Source: Dichotomocladium elegans (lineage: Eukaryota > Mucoromycota > Mucoromycetes > Mucorales > Lichtheimiaceae). From it: a stretch of DNA of 64,000 nucleotides. Below the pieces are notes generated by a model. The model ran no database searches and was not told where the DNA came from. It was given only the letters and a program-made list of their open reading frames with translations. The stretch covers positions 868,001 through 932,000 of the forward strand of contig JAIXMN010000010.1 of assembly GCA_025716815.1 (NCBI GenBank), read 5' to 3'. The translations under genes and the position numbers were made by a program. Numbering within the stretch: position 1 is the stretch's first letter; each line of letters opens with the position of its first letter. Below are positions 24,865 to 36,438 of this stretch, one piece after another.

Positions 24865-27800
24865 AGAAGGGGGACAGGCCCTGCCCAAAGGCAGCCAAAT
24901 CGCAGCCCCACCAATAAACCGATATCCTTTTAGACCTCTCTTCCATGGCTCATCAATTACAGGTGCGATTGGTCTACCTAATATGGTCAAGGGATGGTAG
25001 ATTCGAACAACAAACAAGTCGATATAAAAGTTCATACCGGAGAACCCATGGAAGAAATCCGAAGGATGGATTTGATAAAGAATAATTCGCTCAGGGACCC
25101 ATTATTTATAGCAAATCTAGGTGAAATAGGGATGTGAGTGATCATACATGCCTTTCTTTATTATCGACAATGTCTTCCTCGGCATCAGGCTTCGTCAAAG
25201 AGTTGCTGAAGTTTCTTTGGTAGTTTCTCGCTAAGAAGAAGTAAAAGATGGAGTGTATATAGTAGCCATCCATCGACTGGCAACAGAGATCGAACGGTGT
25301 ATCACTTTTACCTTCTCCTCTTCCTTCAGAACAACGATACAGTCTATCAAGCAGCTATGCCCCGTTACTTCTACTACTGTATCCGCGTTCACCGTCATAC
25401 ATACCCTGCGTTCTATAGCATATTAATGACTATCTCCGGAGATGCACATAGCATCCTGCACTTATACAATCGTTGTGTTTGTTGTACGACTTAACTGGGA
25501 CAGTGTCCGTCGCTCGCGGATATGCTTTGTCATGTGACGGGGGAGATATGTTTGGTCCCAGCAGCCTTGACCTGCTGTCCTCAGGAAATGGAGCAGGCGG
25601 TCCGAAAGCGGAGCGGAGGAAAAAGCAGGAATCTAGCCTCATAGCTAACATGCGTGTATGATACGTGGATTCGGATATACTGTACATAGGCTTTTATGTG
25701 CAATGGCCGAGAAAATAGCCAATCATGAACAGCTGCGTGGGCCAGGATGAGGCTGTTGAGATTGTCACCGACGCTCATTTTTTCGATCTTAGTCGTTAAG
25801 AACGCTGCAATCACGCTGAAAGGGTACCAAAATGGATTCTGTACCTTTCTGTACAGTATCAGATTCGGCAATGGCCGTTGGAGACCTCAAACGCACAACC
25901 GCCACAATCAATAAGCATGAAGCAAACTGTTTATTCATAGTTTCTTCTCATTTTTGGCCGGTCGTTGGTCCTCGCCATCATTACCTCGTGTCCGCTTACC
26001 AAGCTCGTAACGGAAGTCATGTGGGTGTTAGAAAACGCATAAGTATACGAATGCTGTTCGTAAAGTATACGGCTTACCATCATCGGCATTGATCCTTCCA
26101 TTATCGGAGGGGCCATGGCTCGTTGTCTCTAAAGAAAGCGCTGTACTGTTAATAGTCCGTGAAGGCATCTTCCGCGAACTTGCCTTTATTTCTGTGGACT
26201 TTCGGTTCTGTATGTAATTGTGAATCACCCATAAGCAAATCGGAAATACCACATTCTTTACGATTTACATGCCTGTCTTTTTATCTTATTTAATTCGGTT
26301 AAGACTTCCTTCATTTTAGAACGTTCACCCGTTTTCGCGTTGGCAGTGGGCCTTTCATCTTGCGTTGTAACCAATGATGCTTTTGGTGGCTGGTTTTCGT
26401 TAAGCACTGCCGGGGATTCTGTAAGGTCGGGTTTCTGTATCTAACATCCACTCGGAATTAGGGACTGCATAGTATCCTCTTCACTTTGCCCTATCCCTTA
26501 CATTGATCATAGAATGTGACCCCGATGAACGTGCAGTCCAGCCTTGTACCGAACGCTTCAGCTGTTGGGTGGTGTCGCTATGCCTCTTAACATCAGCTTC
26601 CAAAGAATTAATCCGAGCTACAAACATGCAAGGGATGTTGAACCTCGTTTCAATCAGACTAATAGGATTCATAGTTACCATGACACTCTTCGAGCTCTGT
26701 TTGCTTTGTAAAAAGCTGGGTACTAAGCGTCTTGGTTTGATTTTCAAGACCGTCGTACATAAGTTGCAGCTTCTCATTTTGGAGTTGATTATCAGAAACA
26801 GCTGATGTTGTAAGCATCGACGCATATTTGCCCTCGAGTTCGTGGTTTTCTTTCCAGAGACACTCGATTTCTTCGTGCATACGTTTCATCTTCTTGACGA
26901 TGTCTTCCACGTAGTCCTTATCATGTTCGGATGGATTAATCGCTGCCTTCCATCAAGAATAGCACTGGTTGTTTTCAGCAGTAATTGTGGATAGAGTTTC
27001 GTGCAATTGGACGGTTGTTCTCTTCGCTAATTCCAAAAAGGCACTCGGGTTGGATGGCATCCCTGAAAGCTGTTTTTCTGTCAGATTGGACAAGGTATCT
27101 CGGTGAATCCGGATTAATTTGGAGAAGTGCTCTTTCGTGCTAGCAAGACTGAAGAAAACATAGTTCGGATCAGTAAACCTTGATTATACTCAAAACATGA
27201 TTCAGCCTACTTTTTTTGCAGGGTTACTCCGACGTTTTTCCAATGCTTCTTGTCCTTGATTAACTGGAATTCTGCATTCTTCAATCTCCCCTCAGTATAA
27301 AATGCGGTAGTCCTGGTTATTATGAGCTCGTTGTTCAGCTCGCTGATTTTCGTTTCGCGAGAGACAATGGTATTGCAGTCATCCGCATGCTGCTTCTGTT
27401 CCTGCTCAACGATGCTCTTCAGCTGCTCGGCTAGCTGTGTGGTAAGATCTTGCTTTCTTTGAGTGTCTTGAGCAATCAGTTTCGTTTCTTCAAGTGCTGC
27501 TTTAACGTGTTTTAACTCCTCATTAGAGCTTGCAGCGGACATCTTATAAGTATTGACTGAGCTTTTATAAACCGCTCTCATCTTGTTCAACTGATTGCGC
27601 AGTCTGTGGCGTTCCTGCCGGGATTTCTCGAATCTACGTGTCGCCGTATCTGCACGACTAGAGCTGTCCTTTGCCTGCTGTAATAGCTCAGTAATTCGCG
27701 ATCGAAGAGTTTCATTTTCTCTGGCGATAGCATCTTTTTCTGAAGTAAGGTTGTATGTGATTTCGCGCTATGGAACGGTGTAGTATATACAAAAACAGCG

Positions 27801-28749
27801 TTAAAACGAGGGATTACCCTTTTTCTTTCGAGGAAAAAAAATAAGTTACTTACGTAAGACTCTTCAAGCTGTCGGTTTTTCTCTTGTATATCCTGAAGCT
27901 CCTTGCTCATTTGACAGTTCTGGGCTACAAGGCCGTTTACTTGATTCTCAAGAAGCCATATCGCGTTCTGCAAGCAGACGGAGTGAGACACCTTCTTGCA
28001 TGCTAACTAAATAGGTCCCCCGTATACCTTATCCTGTAATTCACTCATCTCTGATCGTTGATGCTTGGATATTTCTTCTGTCAGCTTGGAATTCAGCCTT
28101 CGGCTCTGCCTGCAAAGGATCTTGTTTCGATATACAAACTCTGAATAAGCTGGTAGCCCGCTGTTCACATTGAGGATGCTGCCTTACCTCTTGAAGCGCT
28201 TAGCTTTTTTCGAGTTGTCGCAACCTGTGCAAGGAGGTTTTGGTTTTCGGTATGCTTCGCTTCGGAAACCTGTTCCATATAGCGACGGGCAGCCTCTTCG
28301 TTGGCAACAGCGAACATCGCGAGCATGAGCTCGGATCGTGAAGCTTCTAGATCTCTCCCTGTTTGGACATGAATCAATGGGTGAGCAAAGCATGGCCATT
28401 GAATGCGGGTAAACTACGAAAGGAGGATGCAGAACATACTCAGGATATCCCTTTCTTCTATTAGCCTTGCATTGTCATTTTGAATCTGCGTGAAGAGCAG
28501 TTCAGCATAAGCCAATTCTGTGAGCATCACAAAAAAACGATTAGTACGAGGCAGTTCCAGTTAGAGACTCTCATATCTACGGTTCTGCGTGTCGACGGTC
28601 TCGATTAGCGTTGGCATGGGTAAAGTGGGGTATTGCTGTGGGAATTGGCCAATGCACCAGAATATATATATGCGCATTTTAGCTCGGTTCGGAGCATAGA
28701 ATTAGCTCATAGCAGTAGCCAAATTCGTACGCGACCGAGGTCGGCATGG
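24865..28749 (-). repeat. Palindrome 1, left arm (element copy A)
   Basis: The reverse complement of this arm matches 28830-34385. The inner edge is exact: GTACGCGACCGAGGTCGGCATGG ends at 28749 and its complement starts at 28830, an 80-bp spacer. The arm is about 1.7 kb shorter than the right one because it lacks an internal 1.6-kb coding stretch and the small transposon at 33913-34084. Confidence 0.9.
25935..28617 (-). pseudogene. TPR/Mlp1-like coiled-coil gene, copy A, broken and internally deleted
   Basis: The start (complement of 28615-28617) and intron pattern equal those of copy B. The coiled-coil exons read LAYAELLFTQIQNDNARLIE, SRRLNSKLTEEISKHQRSE, and LNKMRAVYKSSVNTYKMS. Two lesions are specific to A. 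The acceptor AG of the intron before DRNKILC is changed to AT (28131-28132; B, C and D keep TAG). A CGA codon has become TGA at 26953-26955 (SRWKAA in B and D). Like C and D it lacks the 1.6 kb that encodes the most TPR-like part, with the junction DTQRKQDLTTQL near 27470. Function is unlikely. Its 5' and 3' parts resemble B but its middle resembles C/D. Confidence 0.7.
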
Positions 28750-28829
28750 ATCTGCGACGACCTCCAAAATCTATACCTTTTAAAGTCAGAGCTCGTCCGT
28801 CATCCCGGAATGAACAATGCGAATACTGG
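28750..28829. other. 80-bp spacer at the centre of palindrome 1
   Basis: The spacer is not unrelated sequence. It matches the continuation of the element's 5' flank seen in copies C and D (near 53952-54040), ending at GCGAATACTGG before the sequence turns back at CCATGCC. So A keeps a longer 5' flank than B. Confidence 0.75.
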
Positions 28830-28961
28830 CCATGCCGACCTCGGTCGCGTACGAATTTGGCTACTACTATGAGCTAATTCTATGCTCCGAACCGAGCTAA
28901 AATGCGCATATATATATTCTGGTGCATTGGCCAATTCCCACAGCAATACCCCACTTTACCC

Positions 28962-31900
28962 ATGCCAACGCTAATCGAGACCGTCGACACGCAGAACCGT
29001 AGATATGAGAGTCTCTAACTGGAACTGCCTCGTACTAATCGTTTTTTTGTGATGCCCACAGAATTGGCTTATGCTGAACTGCTCTTTACGCAGATTCAAA
29101 ATGACAATGCAAGGCTAATAGAAGAAAGGGATATCCTGAGTATGTTCTGCATCCTCCTTTCGTAGTTTACCCGCATTCAATGGCCATGCTTTGCTCACCC
29201 ATTGATTCATGTCCAAACAGGGAGAGGTCTAGAGGCTTCACAATCCGAGCTCATGCTCGCGATGTCCGCTGTTGCCAATGAAGAGGCTGCCCATCACTAC
29301 ATGGAACAGGTTTCCGAAACCAAGCATACCGAAAACCAAAACCTCCTTGCACAGGTTGCGACAACTCGAAAAAAGCTAAGCGCTTCAAGAGGTAAGGCAG
29401 CATCCTCAATGTGAACAGCGGGCTACCAGCTTATTCAGAGTTTGTAGATCGAAACAAGATCCTTTGCAGGCAGAGCCGAAGGCTGAATTCCAAGCTGACA
29501 GAAGAAATATCCAAGCATCAACGATCAGAGATGAGTGAATTACAGGATAAGGTATACGGGGGACCTATTTAGTTAGCATGCAAGAAGGTGTCTCACTCCG
29601 TCTGCTTGCAGAACGCGATATGGTTCCTCGAGAATCAAGTAAACGGTCTTGTAGGCCAGAGCGGTCAAATGAGCAAGGAGCTGCAGGATATACAAGAGAA
29701 AAACCGACAGCTTGAAGAGTCTTACGTAAGTAACTTATTTTTTTTCCTCGAAAGAAAAAGGGTAATCCCTCGTTTTAACGCTGTTTTTGTATATACTACA
29801 CCGTTCCATAGCGCGAAATCACATACAACCTTACTTCAGTAAAAGATGCTATCGCCAGAGAAAATGAAACTCTTCGATCGCGAATTACTGAGCTATTACA
29901 GCAGGCAAAGGACAGCTCTAGTCGTGCAGATATGGCGACACGTAGATTCGAGAAATCCCGGCAGGAACGCCACAGACTGCGCTACCAGTTGAACAAGATG
30001 AGAGCGGTTTATAAAAGCTCAGTCAATACTTATAAGATGTCCGCTGCAAGCTCTAATGAGGAGTTAAAGCAAGTCAAAGCAGCACTTGAAGAAACGAAAC
30101 TCACTGCTCGAGACACTCAAGAGTACTTGCAAGATGAGCTTGATATCCTTAAGCGAACATATACCGATTGCCAGGGTCGCCTTCACGTCGTCTTCAACCG
30201 CCTACAATCAATTTCCAAGGACCCGAGCGTGTTCGAAGCATCAAAAGTGCGTGATGAATGCGTCACAACGCAGGCTGAACTACCAACGGAGAAAGACTGG
30301 GACGAGATGTATCACTATTTCTCTGAATTAAGAAAGAAATACGTCAAGTCTTTACTCAAAAACAAGGATATGAAGACCATGAACAACGAGCTGGTGAAGG
30401 AAGCTTACTCTCTGCAGGCAGTCAAGGCGTGTAATGCTGAGCTTCAAATGGAGACCGCTTCATTGCATGAGCAAGTCAGCCATTTGACCGCAGTGAACCA
30501 GCATTCCGAAGAAAAGGTATTACCAATTATCGCAAGCTGTTGCATCGGCGTGGCTGACAACGGATAACTGCATAGATTGAGAAACTGCAGAAACAGGTAT
30601 CCACTTTTACCCATCGTAACGAAGAACTTGACCGTTCTCTTCGAAGCACTACATACCAGCTCAGATACCTTATCCGTGATGCACAAAACAGGAATAAGAC
30701 TCCACCTCCAGAGGTCGATGGACGTGACACTCTCTCTACGCAGTCTTCGACTACGCCAACAGAAGCTCACGAGAAGATAGTATCCCGTGATGTTGATAAA
30801 TTACAGCGAAGGAACCAAGAGCTTCTAAACCTCGCTGCGCAACGACGCCGTGAGCTGAAGAGCCAAATTATCGAGTTAGATCAGCCCAAACGGTCCAATC
30901 ATCATCTGGAAGAACAGCTTTCGAAAGAAAGGGAGTCATACAATGACAAAGTGGACTCATTGACGCGACAAATAAAGACACTCGAGGCTCGGTAAGTTGG
31001 GGGGGAAGAATGGTTGTTTTGTCCGGATTCTCATATGAAAATTGTGATCTAGTACTCAAGAGGCGACGAACGAAAGGGACACACTCAGAAAAGCAGCAGA
31101 AGATCATGTTCGGATGACATCTCCTGCTGTCAACTTGGAGCTTCAACGTGAAAATGAGCAGACCAAGCGTCCTGCAACGCAGTTGGACGAAGAGGTCAGC
31201 CGTCTGGCGATACGCCTTCACTCGATCAAATTGACACCGACCCGAATTTCGGACCAAGCCGATGTAGATCAAGAGCTTCGAGCAGATCTCACAACAGAGA
31301 AGGATGCACGGTCTGATATCCACGGTGAAAAACGCGCAATCGAGGCACAGCTGGAGCAGCAACAACGTTCGTATGACGTCCTAAAGACGGAATACGATGC
31401 GATGAAAGCAGGAGAGAAGAAGCTCCAAAGGCTGATACAAACAGAACATGATGATGCATGGGATAAGAGATGTACCATGGACGAACTAATAACGCGTCTG
31501 GAACAAAAGATTCTACGACAAATCAGCGAGATCGCGCAATACAAATGCATTTTGGAGCAGATGCATCAATCAAGTGAAAACAAGCTGCTTGTAATGAAAC
31601 ATCAATATGACAACCTCGCCAAGGAGCTAGAGAATGTCAAGTTTGAGAATGCAGAACTCCTCAAAAACGCCGGCGGGCCCCATGCAACAGACACAGATAT
31701 GTCTGGCGACGTTGATCAGCAAGATCTCACCACACAGCTAATCGAGCAGTTGAAGCGCACCGTTGAGCAGGGACAAGAGCAGCATGCGGATGACCGCAAC
31801 ACTATTGACTCTCTCGAAAGGAAAATCAGTGAGCTGAACAGCGAGCTCGGGAATATCAGGACTACCGCTTTTCATACTGAGGGGAGATTGAAGAATGCAG

Positions 31901-33238
31901 AATTCCAGTTAACCAAAGGGAAGAAGCAATGGGCAAGCATCGGAGCAACCCTGCAAAAGAAGTAGGCTGAATCATGTTTGAGTATAATCAAGGTTTACTG
32001 ATCCGAACTATGGTTTTTTTTTCAGTCTTGCTAGCACAAAAGAGCACTTCTCCAAATTAACCCGGATTCATCAAGATACATTGACCAGCCTGACAGAAAA
32101 ACAGCTTTCAGGGATGCCGTCCGACCCGAGTGCCTTTTTGGAATTAGCGAGGAGAACAACTGTCCAATTGCGCGAAACTCTATCCACATTTACTGCTGAA
32201 AACAGCCATTGCTACTCTCGATGGAAGGCAGCGCTTGATCCATCCGAACGTGATAAGAAGTACTGGGAGGACATTGACAAGAATATGAAACGTATGCACG
32301 AAGAAACCGAGTTTCTCCGGAGAGAAAACTGTGAACTTGAGGCCAAATATGCATCGATGCTTACAACATCAGCTGTTTCTGATAATCAACTTCAAAATGA
32401 GAAGTTGCAACGTCTGTGCGACGATCTTGAAAATCAAACCAAGACGCTTAGTACCCAGCTTTTTACAAAGCAAACAGAGCTCGAAGAATGTCATGGTAAC
32501 CATGAATCTTATTAGTCTGATTGAAACGAGGCTTACCATCTCTTGCATGCTTGTAGCTCGGATTAACTCTTTGGAGGCTGATGTTAAGAGGCATAGCGAC
32601 ACCACCCAACAACTGAAGTGTTCTGTACAAGACTGGAGTACACGGCCATTAGGATTGCTTTCTATGCTCAATGTAAGGGATAGGGCAACGTGAGAGGATA
32701 ATATGCAGTCCCTAATTCCGAGTGGATGTTAGATACAGAGACCCGACCTTACAGAATCCCCGGCAGTGCTTAAAGAGAACCAGCCACCAAAAGCATCATT
32801 GGTTACAACACAAGATGAAAGGCCCACTGCCAACGCGAAAACGGGTGAACGTTCTAAAATGAAGGAAGTCTTAACCGAATTAAATAAGATAAAAAGACAG
32901 GCATGTAAATCGTAAAGAATGTGGTATTTCCGATTTGCTTATGGGTGATTCACAATTACATACAGAACCGAAAGTTCACAGAAATAAAGGCAAGTTCGCG
33001 GAAGATGCCTTCACGGACTATTAACAGTACAGCGCTTTATTTAGAGACAACGAGCCATGGCCCCTCCGATAATGGAAGGATCAATCCCGATGATGGTAAG
33101 CCGTACACTTTACGAACAGCATTCGTATACTTATGCGTTTTCTAACACCCACATGACTTCCGTTACAAGCTTGGTAAGCGGACACGAGATAATGATGGCG
33201 AGGACCAACGGCCGGCCAAAAATGAGAAGAAACTATGA
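28962..33238 (+). CDS. TPR/Mlp1-like coiled-coil protein, long copy B
   Basis: It is open across about 14 exons and encodes roughly 1,200 residues, nearly all predicted coiled coil. The start is MPTLIETVDTQNRRYEKLAY. Exons join as RDRNKILCRQSRRLNSKL, then NAIWFLENQVNGLVGQ, then REITYNLTSVKDAIARENE. The central part (about 30121-31716) looks like the conserved core of nuclear-basket proteins TPR/Mlp1: an MYHYFSELRKKYVKSLLKNK segment, then TTYQLRYLIRDAQNR and VDKLQRRNQELLNLAAQRR. These parallel the QIRVLL and NIEELQQQNQRLL blocks of TPR. Vertebrate TPR and yeast Mlp1 are near 1,900-2,400 residues, so this is a short form. One intron appears to start with GC (CAG|GCATGT, near 32902). The 3' end has two possible splice forms; one ends LGKRTRDNDGEDQ...EKKL at 33238. 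TPR kinship is moderate; the coiled coil is certain. Confidence 0.6.
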
Positions 33239-33912
33239 ATAAACAGTTTGCTTCATGCTTATTGATTGTGGCGGTTGTGCGTTTGAGGTCTCCAACGGCC
33301 ATTGCCGAATCTGATACTGTACAGAAAGGTACAGAATCAATTTGGTACCCTTTCAGCGTGATTGCAGCGTTCTTAACGACTAAGATCGAAAAAATGAGCG
33401 TCGGTGACAATCTCAACAGCCTCATCCTGGCCCACGCAGCTGTTCATGATTGGCTATTTTCTCGGCCATTGCACATAAAAGCCTATGTACAGTATATCCG
33501 AATCCATGTATCATACACGCATGTTAGCTATGAGGCTAGATACCTGCTCTTTCCTCCGCTCCGCTTTCGGACCGCCTGCTCCATTTCCTGAGGACAGCAG
33601 GTCAAGGCTGCTGGGACCAAACATATCTCCCCCGTCACATGACAAAGCATATCCGCGAGCGACGGACACTGTCCCAGTTAAGTCGTACAACAAACACAAC
33701 GATTGTATAAGTGCAGGATGCTATGTGCATCTCCGGAGATAGTCATTAATATGCTATAGAACGCAGGGTATGTATGACGGTGAACGCGGATACAGTAGTA
33801 GAAGTAACGGGGCATAGCTGCTTGATAGACTGTATCGTTGTTCTGAAGGAAGAGGAGAAGGTAAAAGTGATACACCGTTCGATCTCTGTTGCCAGTCGAT
33901 GGATGGCTACTA
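33239..33912. other. Element 3' flank, no gene supported
   Basis: Similar sequence is present in all four copies. Short frames on both strands (for example 33485-33742 plus, 33678-33875 minus) are partly conserved between A and B but degraded or shifted in C and D, so I do not call them genes. Confidence 0.5.
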
Positions 33913-34084
33913 CAGTGGCCGCCCGTTATAGTGATATTCGTTATAATGATAATTCGATATAGCGATACATTTTATGAAGAAAAAAATTGCCGGCTAGGGC
34001 TTATTCCAATTCGCTATAGCGATAACTCGCTATAGTGATGCGATTTCCTGGAACCGAGGGTATCACTATAACGGGCGGCCACTG
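33913..34084. mobile_element. 172-bp MITE with TA target duplication (Tc1/mariner-pogo type)
   Basis: The terminal inverted repeats begin CAGTGGCCGCCCGTTATAG and are mirrored at the right end (CTATAACGGGCGGCCACTG), at least 24 bp each. TA flanks both ends (33911-33912 and 34085-34086). Copy A keeps the empty site: GGCTACTATATACACTCC without the insert. The interior contains further TTCGYTATAGYGATA-like sub-repeats. There is no coding capacity, so it must have been moved by a transposase encoded elsewhere. CAGT ends plus TA duplication fit the pogo/Fot1 branch; that assignment is inference. Confidence 0.9.
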
Positions 34085-34385
34085 TATATACACTCCATCT
34101 TTTACTTCTTCTTAGCGAGAAACTACCAAAGAAACTTCAGCAACTCTTTGACGAAGCCTGATGCCGAGGAAGACATTGTCGATAACAAAGAAAGGCATGT
34201 ATGATCACTCACATCCCTATTTCACCTAGATTTGCTATAAATAATGGGTCCCTGAGCAAATTATTCTTTATCAAATCCATCCTTGGGATTTCTTCCATGG
34301 GTTCTCCGGTATGAAAAGGATATCGGTTTATTGGTGGGGCTGCGATTTGGCTGCCTTTGGGCAGGGCCTGTCCCCCTTCTTTTTT

Positions 34386-34814
34386 ACCAAGGTTCTGTTG
34401 CTTCTGGCCGCATCACCAACCGTCCGTCATGGTTATCGCCATGTGCTAACCAGGATACGCCTGGTGTGATTCGTGTAGGTAACTCAAAGTGTAAATGTGG
34501 TGGGCTAATGTTTTCTGCGGACTTGCGAAAGCTTTTTATTCTGTAAATGAAGTAGTGTGCCCTAACACCTCTCCTGCAGTCATAAATATGGAGATCATAG
34601 GCACAGACATAGCGCTAACGATATCTACTGGTCTATGCTATGATAAGGAATTCGATAGCGTGGGTATGGTCCATTTCAGACATGGCATAATTTCCGTATT
34701 TGCATTTGATATTTCACAACATCCGACATCCAATGCAGAAGAGACAGTGATACCTTGTTTATTGAAAATAATAAGATACCACATATACGTCGAATATCTG
34801 TCCAGCCAAGACAA
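34386..34814. other. Outer flank of copy B, downstream of RPS14
   Basis: Similarity to the outer flanks of copies C and D extends to about 34640. After that the sequence is unique and reaches the RPS14 stop codon. No gene is seen. Confidence 0.5.
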
Positions 34815-35700
<886 letters not shown>

Positions 35701-35807
35701 GATTGCTGATGAAAAAGAGGAAGATTAATCGAGAGCTCCCTGTGATTAATTTTAACGCCAATGCTCTAATCGCCTTACCCTTCCAGTCTCTCAAAGCCAC
35801 TGGACAA

Positions 35808-35833
35808 AATTTCATTGGCCAATTTCATTGGCC
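35808..35833. promoter_or_regulatory. Tandem 13-bp repeat with two CCAAT boxes upstream of RPS14
   Basis: AATTTCATTGGCC occurs twice in direct tandem. Each unit carries ATTGG, the complement of CCAAT, about 110-135 bp upstream of the RPS14 start, where a HAP/NF-Y complex could bind. The sequence is directly seen; the binding factor is inferred. Confidence 0.5.
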
Positions 35834-36438
35834 CGTGTCACAGGCACAGCCATATGTACCTCAGCCAACAAACGGTATGTAAGCCGTTAACACACACAAT
35901 AATCTAAGCTCTGCTATTCATAGGTTAGTTGCAAAAAGATAGTCGCAGCGTCTGTTTAACTGATTGGCAGCATACCTCTATAATGAAAGGGTCTTTTTTT
36001 GGTCAGAACAATTATCCACTTCCACTTATCGTATCACCAAAGCTACTTGGCTTCTCCAGGTTTGAATATGTATGGTTGGCTATGGCCACAAAGGTAACGT
36101 TTGCTGTAGCCTTGCCCGATCCGATGGCATGGTCACGTGTGGAATCAGTAATAGTGAATCATTGGCCACTGCTGGAGTGACTAGGTGCTATCAATCACAG
36201 AACAGCTTGGAATGCATTGATCACGGATAATGTATTTATGATGTACTAGTACAGCTTACGCGTATGAAGGGATATTTCATTACTTCACATGAAGTTACCC
36301 CGTCAGGACGCAAGATAAAAAAACACATCAGTGGGTTCTGGGTGTACAGAGAAACCTACTGAAAAAAAATATAAAAAAAACACACACAACACACTACTTT
36401 CAAACTCCCCGGACCGTTTCTTTTCTATAGTTTTTACG
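35834..36438. other. Divergent intergenic, RPS14 / tryptophanyl-tRNA synthetase
   Basis: No gene is seen. The stretch before 36439 is A-rich (AAAAAAAATATAAAAAAAACAC) and then TTTTCTATAGTTTTTACG, probably the WRS1 leader. Confidence 0.4.

Larger units (their letters stand above)
28830..34385 (+). repeat. Palindrome 1, right arm (element copy B)
   Basis: The arm is the inverted counterpart of 24865-28749. Similarity to copies C and D continues past the arm, to about 34640, through GGTTATCGCCATGTGCTAAC and CATAGGCACAGACATAGCGC. Confidence 0.88.

Noticed and set aside
25297..25494. Frame MYHFYLLLFLQNNDTVYQ and its copies at 33678, 50496 and 57908
   Set aside because: It is repeated only because the DNA repeats. 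It has no domain, no exon structure and no sign of coding constraint over the opposite strand.
30868..31550. Minus-strand frames opposite the coiled-coil gene B
   Set aside because: They are shadows of the long coding exon 31052-31964.
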